Positions 1 to 12,100 of a DNA stretch of 64,000 nucleotides are shown in pieces (within the stretch, counting starts at the first letter, position 1; every line of letters begins with the position of its first letter). Origin of the DNA: Prillingera fragicola (Eukaryota; Basidiomycota; Tremellomycetes; Trichosporonales; Trichosporonaceae); NCBI GenBank assembly GCA_002335605.1, contig BEDY01000001.1:4331249-4395248 (forward strand), read 5' to 3'. The notes below the pieces were generated by a model. It had not been told where the DNA came from, did no database searches, and saw only the letters and a list, made by a program, of their open reading frames with translations. The position numbers and the translations under genes were made by a program.

Positions 1-1266
1 GTTGCTCTCAAGTATCTCCAACAGTCGTACGCCAATGGCACCTGCCCCACCGCCGCCGATGGCACAAAACTGCCTTGTCCCGAGGAGTTTGGTGCCATTC
101 TTGGCACGGGCACTCTGACCGGTCTCTTTGCCATTGCCATGGCCTTTGTCCCTCCTCGCATCATCAAGAAGCTCTTCCCGCCCCTCATCACCGGTACCAT
201 GCTCATGTTCATCGGCGCCACCCTCATCACCGCTGGTGTTACCAACTGGGCGTGAGTCTTCGCAAGTCTAGAGCTGCACATTAGCTAACCATTCAGCGGC
301 GGATCCGGACCATGCAAGAGCGACCACACCATCAGCTGCACGACTGGCAGCCGCTCGTACCCTTGGGGTGATGCGCACTACCTCGGTCTTGGCTTCTCGT
401 GCTTTGCGGTCATTATCCTCTGCGAGGTGTTTGGTTCAGCATTCATGAAGTCGGCTTCAGTCTTCATCGGTCTCGTCACCGGCATGGCCATTGGCGCCGG
501 TACGGGCTACTTTAACGGCGCGGCCATCACGAACGCTCCCGGCGGCACTTTCCTGTTCGTGCACACTTTCAAGCTCTCGCTCCGCGGCCAGCTTGTCCTG
601 CCCATGCTCGCGTCGTGGTGCATCATTGTCGCCGAGACAATCGGCAACGTCACTGCCTCGGCCGACGTCTCGCGCGTCCCCATCCAGGGCGACGACTTCA
701 TGTCACGCATCCAGGGCGGCATGCTCGCCGACGCCATCTCGGCCACCCTCGCTGGCCTCATGACCGTGCCCCCTCTCACGACCTTTTCCCAGAACTCGGG
801 CGTCATCGCACTCACCCGCAACGCCTCGCGCCAGTCGGGATACTGCTGTGCGGTCATCCTCTTCTTCATGGGCATCATCGCCAAGTTTGGCGCCGTCTTT
901 GTCGCTGCTCCCCCCTCTGTCATTGGCGGTTTCACCACCTTCCTCTTTGGCGCCGTCGCGACCTCTGGTATCCGTATCCTCGCATATGCCGAGTGGACGC
1001 GCCGCGACCGCTTCATCGCCACGGCCTCGTTTGGTCTCGGTTTTGCATCGCTCTGCGTGCCCCACTGGTTCGACTACGTCTTCACTTACAAGGGCGACAA
1101 TGTCGGTCTCTCGGGTCTCATCCAGGCTGTTGTGCTTATCGTCGAGGAGCCCTACCTCATTGCCGCCCTCGTCGGTGTCTTCCTCAACGCGTGCTTGCCC
1201 AACGAGATGGAGGAGGAGGCCATTGTCCACAAGGACGAGAATGGAAACGTCATTGTTCCTCACTAG
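1..1266 (+). CDS. NCS2-family uric acid/xanthine permease, C-terminal part
   Basis: Partial gene; its 5' end lies outside the window. Two exons are visible, 1-251 and 297-1266, around a 45-nt intron; the frame is open from base 1. The protein is a multi-span membrane transporter of the nucleobase-ascorbate (NCS2) family, resembling fungal UapA/UapC, which import uric acid and xanthine with protons at the plasma membrane. The family signature QNSGVIALTR is present and is preceded by the conserved segment AETIGNVTASADVSR. Hydrophobic segments continue to the end, followed by a short acidic cytosolic tail (NEMEEEA). Substrate choice between uric acid, xanthine and other purines is inferred from family resemblance only. 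Family membership is very likely. Confidence 0.93.
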
Positions 1267-1560
1267 AGCGTCTCCCCACTGCTCGGTCGGCGCTGTTGTG
1301 CATAGGGTTTTAGGGTTGTAGGATTAATAGAGGCACTGCGCCGAGATAGAGTGAGGATGAACGCACATGGAAGATTCAGACAGTACTGCACAGGTCGTGA
1401 CAAGCTGACATGTGGATGATGAGAGCAACTCGGCCCGCGATGACCGAACATGACACCGCCAATCCTCGGTATCATCGGGCCGATGTTGGAACCTGATTAA
1501 GTCACCCAGCCATAATCCCTCTCCACTCGCATCGCATTCCACCGCATCAATAACCAAACC
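1267..1560. other. Intergenic, permease to GH32 gene
   Basis: Short spacer holding the permease 3' region and the GH32 promoter. No conserved coding frame or RNA gene seen. Confidence 0.6.
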
Positions 1561-3388
1561 ATGCATGACCCGGCATCAGGCTCAGGCAGACCAATCTTCC
1601 ACTTTCTGGCTTCTCGGGGATGTAAGCGGCGTGTCCCGGTACGAGCTGACAGCTAGGGATGAACGACCCATGCGCGCCCTGCTACGACCCAGCGACGGGC
1701 ACCTTCCATCTCATGTATCAGTGGAACTCATACAGCCACAAATGGAATAACATTTCCTGGGGTGCGGCGACGTCCAAGGATATGATCACATGGACCCACC
1801 GTGGCGATGAGGTGGGTCACTAGCATACTTGGAAGCTGATGTGAGCAGCCAGTGCTGCAGCCAGATCAGCCTTATGACCAGAAGGGCATCTTCACCGGCT
1901 GCATGTACCCGTCTGCCCCGGATGGCTCGGCGGGGTTGAGTATCTTTTACACCAGTGTCGCTTCGTTCCCCGTTCACTGGACTGGCCCACACGGACGCGG
2001 ATCGGAGGGCTTGTCAATGGTGACCTCGGCCGACGGCGGCAAGACTTGTAAGCTGCGGCTCTCTCGTACAAGCTGACAAGGCAGGGTCGAAGTCACCGCA
2101 AAACCCCATCATCAAGGAAGAGCCAGGCCACCTTACGGTCACAGGCTTCCGGGACCCGCAAATCACTACCTGGCCAGCGATGGCGGCCTCCCTCTCCCTC
2201 CCTGCGCACACGCGCTTCGGTGTCCTCAGCGGCGGCATCCAAGGCGGCTTCGGCGGTGACGCCCAACCCGACGGTCCCAGGTTGTTCCTTTACACTATCG
2301 ATGACCACGATCTGGCAAAATGGACCTATGCGGGCCTGCTCGGCTCCCTCCCGCGCGATGTGAGCTGCAAGCCGTGGGGCGCCGATTGGGGGAGTAACTG
2401 GGAGTGCGGTGCCGTCTGCCCCCTCATCGAAGGCGACGAGGAGCGGAGCGTCGTCATTGTCGGCGTCGAAGGTGGTGGACCTCGCCAGTTTGTGGACGAC
2501 CACAACAATGGGCCAGGAAACGAGAAACAGTGCCGGCGTGATCCTGGGAGGTACTTGAACTGGTATTTTGCCGACCTCAGCGTTGCCGAGCAGGGGACCG
2601 TGCAAGGGTTCGTCCCCGATATGCGCATGGGTGCTGCCGGGTGTGTGGACTGGGGAGACCTGTATGCTCTGTCCACGTTTGTGATGCCGGATGGGAGGAG
2701 GGCGGCGTGGGGGTGGTTGCCTGAGCAGGACGTGCCAGAGGCCGAGCTGGAGCGGAGGGGGTGGACGGGGTGTCTGGGGGTGCCGAGGGAGTTGGGGCTG
2801 CAGGTGCTTGATGGTGTTAGGCGCGCGTTGGTGACACCACTGAAGGAGATTGGAAGCGTAGATGTTCAAGAAACCGACGCCGGGACTCGCGTGACTACAC
2901 TTGGTGTCAAGCCCCTCGAGGAACTCAAGCAGCTGCGCGGCACAGAGGCCGCGATTGTGGACGGCCGCTGTGAGGCACCTGCAAGTTATGATCTCGAGCT
3001 TCGCGTCCGTGTCACGCCAGCTACTGAGCGCGTCTCCCTCACCATTCGCGGCTCTGACGATCTCATCCGTGGCACATCAATCATCTTTAGCCCCCAACGC
3101 GAAGAGCTTGTCGTTCTCCGAGACATGTCAACCAGCAACCCCGAAGTCAACACTGCTCCGGAAGTGGCGCCCTTGACGCTCTTTGAAACCGCCAGCGGCT
3201 GGGAGGAGCTCCACTTGCGTGTGCTCGTAGACCGTGACGTGATTGAGGTGTTTGCGAACGGCCGATGCGCAATCGCTACCCGCGTGTATACCCCGCCCGA
3301 GGCCCGCGGGGTGTCCGTGGGGCTCAGAGGGGAAGGGGAGGTGCGGAGCCTCCATGTGTGGCAGATGGGGAGCATCGGGCTGGAGTAG
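1561..3388 (+). CDS. GH32 beta-fructofuranosidase (invertase/inulinase type)
   Basis: Four exons (1561-1621, 1657-1811, 1849-2047, 2085-3388) give 572 residues; the three introns are 35, 37 and 37 nt. The enzyme should hydrolyse terminal beta-D-fructosides such as sucrose, inulin or levan. The three GH32 catalytic motifs are present: WMNDP with nucleophile Asp24, FRDP with Asp162, and WECG with acid/base Glu245. The C-terminal beta-sandwich ends with the usual EVFANGR segment. No signal peptide is visible: the protein starts 20 residues before WMNDP, so it is predicted to be intracellular unless an upstream exon was missed. It shares direction with the downstream polygalacturonase gene. Exact substrate preference cannot be read from the sequence. 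Confidence 0.92.
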
Positions 3389-3923
3389 AGAAGAGGCCGA
3401 GCGGGTCGTTTGCGGGGTATATAGACGTCACATGCATAAGCAACCCTGATGTATCGTTGCGATAATAGACCGTAGCAGGGTTGAAGAGAGCGGCAAGGGG
3501 TTGGAGCGTGCGTGATTGTACTGGAAGAGGTGAACGAGGTGTTGAAGGCCGATATATCGGTGGGCGGATGGACGCCGCGCCGACCGGCCCGAGATGTGGA
3601 GATGTGCGATGACTGTCAGCTGAGTTGTTTCAACTAAACCCTCTCCTCTTACCATTGAACCTTAGTACTCTACCAATGCTTCGGAGGCGAGTGGTGTTGG
3701 GCTTCAGACCAAGGTTTGCGGGGGAAAGCACACCACGCTAGGCCAGCGGGCCGGTGAGCCGGGCATGATGGCCGCTGCCTCGGCATCTTGGCTTCTATTC
3801 TATCGACCGACCTTCTCTCCTACCCGGTGGACAACCGGCCTGAACAGCCAGGCAAGCACATCAGTCAGGATGGTATAAAGAGCAGCTTGATAGTGACCGT
3901 GGAAGCCTCATCCATCAACAACT
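3389..3923. other. Intergenic, GH32 to polygalacturonase
   Basis: Contains the GH32 3' region and the polygalacturonase promoter with a TATA box. No other gene seen. Confidence 0.6.
3874..3880 (+). promoter_or_regulatory. TATA box of the polygalacturonase gene
   Basis: TATAAAG lies 44 nt upstream of the ATG at 3924, implying a short leader. Most genes in this window have no such clear element, so strong or inducible expression is plausible. Confidence 0.6.
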
Positions 3924-5417
3924 ATGAGGCTTTCACTCATCACTGCGCTCACAGTGCTCGCTGGCCTGGCCGCGGCCCTGCCTGCCCCTGGCAACGAGAG
4001 CAATGGCAAGGGTCACGGAAACGATAAGGGCCACGGCAATGGTCATGGGAACGGCAATGGGAACGGCAATGGCAATGGCAATGGCAATGGCAATGGCAAT
4101 GGCAATGGCAATGGCAATGGCAATGGCAATGGCAACGGCAACGGCAAGTGCAACCGCCGCCCTACGGTCACTCCTTCGTCGGTCCAACCCCGCGTCCCCT
4201 TCCCCATCCCCCCCAAGCGCAATCGGCAGTGCAAGGTCGTCTCCAATGGCAACGGCGCCGACGACTCTGAGAACATTCTCAAGGCCTTCCACGACTGTAA
4301 CAATGGCGGTCATGTCATCTTTGCCGAGGACACTACCTACACTATCGGCACGGCGATGGACTGGACCTGGCTCCAGAGCATTGACATTGATGTGCGCGGC
4401 ACCATCAAGTTCACCAACGACATGGACTACTGGCAGGAGGCGTCTTACAAGTACGCTTTCCAGAACTCGTCCGTCTTCTTCAAGCTGGGCGGCGACGACG
4501 TCTTCATGTACGGCGGCGGCACGATCGACGGTAACGGCCAGGTATGGTACGACGCCTTTGCGAAGAACAAGCTCCTCAAGCGCCCTATCCTGCTCGGCGT
4601 CGACGGCCTGACCAACTCAATCTTCAGCGGCATCAAGCTCCGCTACTCGCCCAACTGGTACTCTATCGTCGCCAACTCGTCCAACGTCGTGTTTGACGAC
4701 TTTGACATTTCGGGCTACTCGAACAACAACAACACTGCCAAGAACACTGACGGCTGGGACACGTACCGCTCGAGCGACATTACGATCCAGAACTCGGTCA
4801 TCAACAACGGCGACGACTGTGTCTCGTTCAAGCCCAACTCGACCAACATTCTTGTCCAGGACCTGTGGTGCAACGGCTCGCACGGCATCTCTGTCGGCTC
4901 GCTTGGCCAGTACCCTGACCAGTTTGACATTATCGAAGACATTCACGTTACATCCATCAAGATGTTCAACGCGTCCGACGGCGCCCGCATCAAGGTCTGG
5001 CCCGGCGACCCGGCTTCGATGGGTATTGAGCTCGAGGGCGGTGGCGGCAAGGGCTACGTCAAGAACGTGACGTTTGAAAACTGGGAAATCGACAACATTG
5101 ACTACGTGATCACCTTGACCCAGTGCTACGGTCAAAAAGATCTCGAGCTGTGCAACGCCAACCCAGCAGCGCTCACTATTGAGGACATTTATTTCCGCAA
5201 CTTTACTGGAGTCGCCAGTCCCCGCTACGATCCGCTCGTGGCCCAGCTCATGTGCTCGTCGCCTGATGTTTGCAAGAACATCTTTATCGAGGACTTTGAC
5301 GTCGTCAGCCCGACGGGCCACAACAATGCGACGTGTCTCAACATGGACGCGTCGAATCTCGTTGGCGTGCAGTGTGTCGACGCCTATGTCGCTGGTGACC
5401 ACAGCACTGGGTTCTGA
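3924..5417 (+). CDS. GH28 polygalacturonase, secreted, with Gly-Asn linker
   Basis: Intronless gene of 497 residues. It should cleave alpha-1,4 bonds of polygalacturonic acid (pectin), probably as an exo-type enzyme. Residues 1-19 form a signal peptide. A Gly/Asn/His low-complexity linker follows to about residue 73, and then the right-handed beta-helix GH28 domain. The active-site blocks are visible: NTDGWD (about residue 274), NNGDDC (about 294), GSHGISVGSLG (about 317) and RIK (about 355). There are many N-x-S/T sites. The linker is encoded by a GGCAAT hexamer repeat and is unusual between signal peptide and catalytic domain. The start is the first ATG, 44 nt after a TATA box. The neighbouring Zn2Cys6 gene is convergent and could be its regulator, but this is only positional inference. 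Confidence 0.95.
   Translation: MRLSLITALTVLAGLAAALPAPGNESNGKGHGNDKGHGNGHGNGNGNGNGNGNGNGNGNGNGNGNGNGNGNGNGKCNRRPTVTPSSVQPRVPFPIPPKRNRQCKVVSNGNGADDSENILKAFHDCNNGGHVIFAEDTTYTIGTAMDWTWLQSIDIDVRGTIKFTNDMDYWQEASYKYAFQNSSVFFKLGGDDVFMYGGGTIDGNGQVWYDAFAKNKLLKRPILLGVDGLTNSIFSGIKLRYSPNWYSIVANSSNVVFDDFDISGYSNNNNTAKNTDGWDTYRSSDITIQNSVINNGDDCVSFKPNSTNILVQDLWCNGSHGISVGSLGQYPDQFDIIEDIHVTSIKMFNASDGARIKVWPGDPASMGIELEGGGGKGYVKNVTFENWEIDNIDYVITLTQCYGQKDLELCNANPAALTIEDIYFRNFTGVASPRYDPLVAQLMCSSPDVCKNIFIEDFDVVSPTGHNNATCLNMDASNLVGVQCVDAYVAGDHSTGF
4065..4130 (+). repeat. GGCAAT hexamer microsatellite, 11 perfect units
   Basis: Eleven exact copies of GGCAAT, flanked by imperfect copies, inside the polygalacturonase gene. 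Each unit encodes Gly-Asn, so gain or loss of units keeps the frame and only changes linker length. Confidence 0.97.
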
Positions 5418-5773
5418 GAGTGGGGGTAGTAGCAGTAAACAATATAGTGGACATATAGTGCAAAATGCAAACAAGTCTCAAGTAAGCGCGCTTAATGTCC
5501 TGACGTAAGACTCGTTCATGTCGAAACTACTGGTCTCCATAGTCTACGTTGTCTCGACCTGTGCACTGCCTAATGGCCAGGTCGTGCCCAGCGTTCAACT
5601 TCCCGAGGGTTGAGGCAGCTGCAAAGTCGCGACGAACATGAGAACTAGCGATACATATTGTAGTAGAATACTCCTCAGTCTTCATCCCGTAATACTCTCA
5701 TGTGCTATCTGTGTGTAGAACGGACGAGTCAAAAGGAAAAACTAGAGAAAAAAAACTATACTGTGCTGTTACT
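5418..5773. other. Intergenic between convergent genes
   Basis: 3' regions of the polygalacturonase gene and of the convergent Zn2Cys6 gene. Nothing else recognised. Confidence 0.6.
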
Positions 5774-8700
5774 TCACACTCCCCAGTTAAACTCGCCAAT
5801 GCCACCCTCAAACAACCTCCCCACATCGGGAACACTGAGCTGCAAACTCAACATGAGCTGATTCGCGTCTTGCTGCGAGAAATCAAAGGCGTGGGGGTAT
5901 GCGTGGGCCTGCTGTTGGCCGCCGTGCACCTGGGACCCGCCGGGGGGTGTGGGACCCTGTACAGCGTGGCCGTTGAGCATGGGCGGGGGCGCCTGCATCG
6001 CCCCACCGCCGGGGACGGACATGCCGCCACTAGTGTTCGGCATCGGGGGCGCCGTCATGCCGATAGGAACCGGGGGGACTGGTGCCCAGAGACCAGGGAC
6101 GTCAGGAGACGCGCTGGGCGGTCCGTGAGGCGAGATGCCGTGGGATGTTGGGTTGGAGCCCGATACACGCGAAAAGGTCGAGTCGGTGGGGGAGGAATCG
6201 ACCATTTCGTTGGCTGGCCTGAGGTGGGTTAGTTGCGGGGTTTGAGGGGGAGGGGGGCGCTCACAGCTTGATCTTCTTGATGACCTGGCCAACGTCCATG
6301 GTCACACCACGGCGGCGCTTGCCCTGCCCAACCTCCTCGGCCTCGCGCATAAGGTCGCCGAGGACCTGGAGCCCGCGCCGGGCGATACGCGAGGTAGGCG
6401 CCAGACGCTCGAGACATGCGCGGGCGCGCTCGACGGCTGCCTGGCGGGCTGGCGCCTCTGGCCCGCCGACGTGCGACATGAGGTCGAGACCCAGGACGAC
6501 GGCGGCGGCGAGGCCGTGGTATGGAATTGTCCAGATTGCCTGCGCGTTGTGGCTGCCTTGCTCGAGCTCGGCGATGATGGCCTCGGCAGCCGCAATGCAT
6601 GCCTGATGGGCCTTGACACACTCGCGCTGGGGTCCGCCCCGGGAGATGAAGGTGCGGTAGATCAGAAGAATCTTGTGGTTGGCCGAAATGGACATGTAGT
6701 GGCGCATGAGCGCCGTCCATGGTGGGTTGGAGTCGGAGGGCGAGCTGCCCATGTGCGGGGAAGGCGTTGCGGGAGCCGGGATGGTGGCGACTAGGGAGCG
6801 GACGCGGGCGGCGGCAGCTTCGGCCATGGCAAATGGGCTGGGGTCAGTGATGTCCAAAAGAGGTGTAGCTTACATCTTGCCGCCATTCTGATTGAGCTCG
6901 GAGAAGAAGGACTGAAGGATGGTCGCGAGGTGAGAGGCGAAGCGGATTTTGCTGCTTGTGTTAGCAGTGCCGACATGACACTGATATTAAACTCACTATG
7001 CCACTGTCACCACCGAGTCTGGCCGGTTGATGTACAGCCCGTCGACGAGATCCTGGTCGTGGCAGTTGTTTGGCAGCGGGGTGTCAAACTGTCCCGGGTG
7101 GACCGCTGTGATGTCAGCAACGTGCTCCGACACGGCGAGAGCCAAACTTACACCATACGCCGCACTTTGGAATAACAAACCAATCCTGACCCCAGTTAGC
7201 ACCTACTATAGGGCCCATGCCGTCCCAGTCATCACCCACTTGCTGTGTGAGAGACCACCATACGCGCTTCCCCAGCTCTACGTCGACGACGGGGCTTCCC
7301 TTTGTGCCATTGGCCACAAGACGGCTGGCCGCCTTGCCGAGACAGTGCAGGTTGAGCGATTGCGCGCTTCGAAGCCCCAGTGCGAGTAGAGACGACAGGA
7401 GAGCAGACTCGCACACATTGTGGCCACACACGCAAAGTATGGCAATGGCCTTTGGATTGTCAACGTTGCTCTCTTCAGACGCCACATGTGCACATACCTG
7501 AACGCCCCACATGGTGGGTCGGGAGAGAAAGTTGCCGGCGTAAAGCGCCTCCTCGGCAGCAGCGACGAGAGCATTGGGGAGCACGTAGCGGTCACCTGTT
7601 GTAGTGTTTAGCATCTGAATCTCTGACCCAAAGCTTAATGGCGACTCACCTTCTGCTAGCCCACATTGCTCGGCGTCTGCGTCCGTCATCTGGTGTACGG
7701 CGACACCCTGGATGACATAGAGGAGCGACAGCCACGTAGGGTCCACAAACGCCCAGCCAGAAGGGTAGCTGAACCCGCCCATGTGACTCTGCGCGCTTCC
7801 GCCAGTGTTGGCAGCCTGCGGGCCGATTGTCGTGTAGAACGCATCGAGCTCGTCCCAGAACCGGGGAAAGGTGACGCAGCAGTGCTGCCACTGGACGTTG
7901 GCGAGGGCAAAGTTGATAATGGCACGGACGTTGCGGCGGGGGAGGAGCGCCTCAATGACCGAGTCTGGGAGTTGGCGGTCGTGCGGTTGCCGCAGAATGT
8001 GAGATGCATGGGCCGAGGGTGGCTTTTGTGGTTAGCTTGGGCAATCACAATAGGACACTCACTGCTGTGGAGACGGACAGGTTGGAGGTCCCTAAGGGCG
8101 ACTCGTTGCATGCTTCTGGTGCAGCACCTCGTCGGCGGTCGACTCCGAGCGAGAAGTACTCTAGCGTCGTTGCTGGATGGTCAGCTACGCGTGATTTGCA
8201 TGCATGACGCGCCACTCACCTGGGTCTTCCTGCGACGGCAGCTCGCCACTTGGAAGTGGAACATGTCCATCGCCGCTGCGGTGCTCCGTCTTCGGCAATA
8301 CCAAACCGCTTCTCAGCGAGGCTCCCCTCTCGAGTTCGTATACTCGCCTGCGCAGCGATTCCAACTCGTGGAACACGCTCTCACGCAGCGAGTCTAGGTC
8401 GCGCGATGCCACGACGGGGGATGCACTGCTGTAGGTCAGCATTAGACTCGGCGGGGGAAGAGCGGTGCGGCTATCGTGATGTGATCTGGGAATACTGGGC
8501 CGTGGTTGGAAGACAGAGACGGGTGGCGTTAGGAGCAGGTGGCCCACGGGTATGCTGCGAGACGCCACCTTTTCTGCCCAGGCATGCCTGGCGCTGAACG
8601 TGCACGAAAGCATGTACAAGACGATAGCGATACTCACGGAGAGGGTACGACAAACTGAGACTCGAGCTTGCAGAGGTGGCTCACTCCGCGCTTGAGGCAG

Positions 8701-9146
8701 AGCTCACATGGGATACGCTTGTTGCACCGAGCTTTGCGTCTGTGGAGTGGTCAGTGGCCGAGTGGGGATGGTTTGGGTGAATGTGAAGGACTAGCAGCCG
8801 TCTTCCCTCTGCGACGACGTTCTTGAACCCCCTTCCCCCCCCGGTGCATTGCAACAATCTTGCACATGCACAAGTGGGCATCGCTTGGATGTTGCCACTG
8901 TCTTGTGACTGAACTGCAGCGGTTGGTCGTTGCAGCTCGGAGACTTGCTGCTGCCTGGTCGGGGAATCGTAATGACGTACCGAATACACTCTGTGCAGCT
9001 GCGCGGGTGGTCAGCTGGTGTTGCGCTGTGCTTCCCGCATGTTGTACTCACCTCTTACTAGGACGTTGACTAATCTTCACTGGAGTGAGGCCCGAGCTGC
9101 TCGATGCGCTGTCGGGACCCCCTCCGCTGCTCATCGTCTCTGGCAT
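5774..9146 (-). CDS. Zn(II)2Cys6 fungal transcription factor
   Basis: Thirteen exons joined in frame give 818 residues: 9146-9052, 8998-8981, 8739-8638, 8428-8220, 8172-8063, 8022-7650, 7595-7498, 7449-7240, 7185-7152, 7105-6997, 6954-6874, 6837-6265 and 6218-5774. The DNA-binding cluster is complete: Cys33, Cys36, Cys43, Cys49, Cys52 and Cys61 follow the C-x2-C-x6-C-x5-C-x2-C-x8-C pattern. A short coiled coil follows (segment ESVFHELESLRRRVYELE). The central region matches the fungal-specific TF domain (Fungal_trans), including LGLRSAQSLNLH, GKRVWWSL and QFDTPLP. The C-terminus is Pro/Gly/Gln-rich, as in activation domains. The first two cysteines sit on an 18-nt exon. It is a nuclear regulator of unknown targets; the adjacent pectin- and fructan-degrading genes are candidates by position only. 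Confidence 0.93.
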
Positions 9147-12100
9147 GGTGGTTGCTGAGATGAGGAGGACGGTGGGTGGACGATAAGTTTTCAGGCGTCG
9201 CGGTCGGACATGATAGCCGTTACTGTTATTCTTTTTGCTTTCCGTGCGACCCTGTGCAGCTTTTGCGGGGGGTGCGGGGCAGTACTGCTGCTACGGACAT
9301 GTCCTTTACGGCGGATGAATGCCCCGGCCCTGTGCACCGAGTGCACCGAGAATAAGAAACGGTTGTTGTCTGTATCAAGGGAACGACGCCGCCGATGTCC
9401 GAGTACCTATTACCGGCGTGTCGGGTTCCCCTTGACCAGTGTCCACTAGCCGTTGTTCCCTGGGCACTGCTGCTGCTTCCTCCCGCGACACCACCACAGG
9501 ATAGGTTTATCCATCTCTTTTTCCGAGTAGGTGCCACGCGCCTCTTGGAGGCTCGAGTACGACGTCGAGCACAACTCCCGAGGGTACGCAGCATTCCAGG
9601 CCAGGTGGGGTGAATACCTTCTCCATTCCTCCGTCGCTTCTCTTCGGCACGGCCGCCGGCGGCAGCGACAACTGCATACCCTGTACCTCGGCCGGGTTCC
9701 TGTGGCAGAGCAAGGCATAGACGCCGAGGTCGAGGCTGCGGTCAACGCCGCAGCATGGCTTGACATTCCTGAGCGCCAGGCCCCGAACATTAACCGCGGA
9801 CGTCCCGCGGGTCGCCGACCGACCGGCCCGCCCGCCGTGGTGTGCTCGGCCAAAGATGTCGGAGCAATGTTGGGCCAGGGCTGCGCAATCGTCGTGCCAG
9901 ATAAAGCACATCGTCTCTCTCTCCAACCGACAGGCGAGAGAAGCGCGCTTGAGTGCCGGCCTGGCCAGGTCTGGACAGCTGCAGAAGTGATCTACAGATG
10001 CATGCCAAGCCAGCCAAGTCACTGGGCAATCTAAAAGCCGTCCTCGAGAGAGTGAAAAGATAAAAAAAGAGTCGGCTCCCGTCGGCGGGGCAGTGTGCAG
10101 GCTTTGTGACCGCCGGCTGCTGCACCCCACATGTCTGTACAGAATGCTATGGATATCGCCGGGAATGGGTTTGCTTGCATAACCAAGAAAGACAAAGAAA
10201 GACCGTAGCGGGCTTCGGCATTGACTGACTTGAGGGTGAGGGCACGTACTCGGCGTCCGTACTTGGGGTAGTCACGGCGGCCGTGCAAACCATGCCCTCC
10301 CCCACCTCCCCAACAGCGAGCGCCGCAACCGACATGCCCTAAGACGTTGTTGCTGCGGCAGTGGACGGCAGAACGTTGAACAGTACTAGCGACAAACAAA
10401 AGAAAGCGGCATGGAAGTGGGTAACTGGCCGACCATTTCCGGGCCGTGCTACCCGCCGAAGCCACCATGCATGCCAGTGCCGCCAATGCCGCCTGCCAAG
10501 GTGTTTCACAGTTGGTATCAGGTCCAATGTTGCTATCGTACTGGAGGCAAAGGTCCCGGGTTGCTCTTGTACTCGGCACCTGTCGGAGGTGCCGCATGTA
10601 CGTACTCCCTTGACCACCGACGCCTGCGTACATGTGCCCAGGGAGCGCGGACCCGGCAATGCGGGTGCAGGGAAAGCGAACAGCGAACAGCGATTCCAAG
10701 GTACGTGACTCTTCGGAGCGGCTAAGCTTGCTTTTAGGATAGGGGGTATCGCCGTTTGCAAAGAGTGTAACCCTCTTCCCACTCCCGGTCGTTCCAGAGG
10801 ATATCCATCGTATAGGACATGGCTTGGCATCGCGCGTATAGGGATTCCGGAACGCGATAACCAGCCGCTGGAACGGCGAGGTAGGCGACCTAACCTCCAC
10901 ACGCCCGAGGGCAGCAGGGCATGTGGAAGTCACCCTCGGCGCACGTCGGACCCGCACCGCCGAGCCCTCGCATGCAACAGCAAGGGTACGCTCACATTGC
11001 CCCCAACGTGTCGATCTCCCTCAGCCAAGAGAAAACGTGCCAGGAAAGAGTGACAGACACTAACACATCGGTACGCATCGGCCTCGGAGCTGTCGGATAT
11101 GCTGGATGTTTAAGCTTGGGGCGAGTTACGCGCAGTGTCCGGCACAACATCAAGCCGAGGAACGTGAACGACATGCCTGTTGCATAATCCACCTCGAACC
11201 TTCCGGCGTTCTTCCGGCGCTACGGCCGCGAGTGCAGACGCCGGCTGCCAGTGGATGCATGATGCATGACGACCACGCGAGAGCGCAAAAAAGGATGTTA
11301 TCTTCAACCCGAATCGAACCAGAATTGTTCTCCTTCACATTCGACAGCTGATGAGAGCCTTTGGAGGTGGAAATGGAGCTACAGAGCAGGGCTGACTATG
11401 TCAAGCAGGCCATCGTTTACATCGGCCAACTCCACTTGATTGATTTGTGTGAAGTTGTATGTGTACTGCACTGGTTTTTATAAATTTGTATGGGCAACGC
11501 CATTGCCCGCTGGACGAGGGGCCGTGTCATGTACTGTAAATCACAGAAGCTGATGCTGCCAGTCATGTAACTGAACGGACTAAGCTTGGTGCCAGTCGTG
11601 GGTATGTTTCCATGGGCGAGATGGTTCAGAACTTGACCCGCGGAACGGCTTGTGGCCCAAAGCCGCTGCTTGTTGTAGGCTGGGAGAATCATTAGGACGG
11701 GGGAAGGAAGGCCTAAAGAGGCGTGTCATTTTGCAACCACTACTACACCTCACATCACCCAACCAAAGCTTGCAGTAGGAGCCCGTTCCGCTCACCCCAT
11801 GGCCACGCACAGGTCGAGAGCGGGCAGCGGTCAGGGATGCGAGAGCAGAGCACATTTGGTGGCGTCGGTTCCGCGGTGCCTTAACGCGCGTACAAGCAGC
11901 GCGAACGTTGGGTGCCAAGAGTCAGTTCCGAACTTTGCTCTCGACACCAGAAGGGCACAGGAGGCCGCTGGCACCCCATTTTCAGGGTGTGCAAAGGTCA
12001 CGTCGGCGGTGAGGTGCACGCGTTTGATGGCGAGGAGTGAACGTTGGGTCGTGAACGACTGTGGCTATCTGCTCGTGTGCCTCCGAAGCTCTGGTCCGTG

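Noticed and set aside
4617..5474. 285-codon frame opposite the polygalacturonase
   Set aside because: Antisense shadow of GH28; no family signature.
10031..10957. 308-codon minus-strand frame in the 9-12 kb gap
   Set aside because: Arg/Ser/Pro-rich composition, no domain, no good start context and no splice-supported extension; typical chance frame in GC-rich DNA.
11287..11375. tRNA gene on the minus strand
   Set aside because: The motif near 11,310 resembles a T-arm but no T-stem, D-arm or acceptor pairing can be formed.
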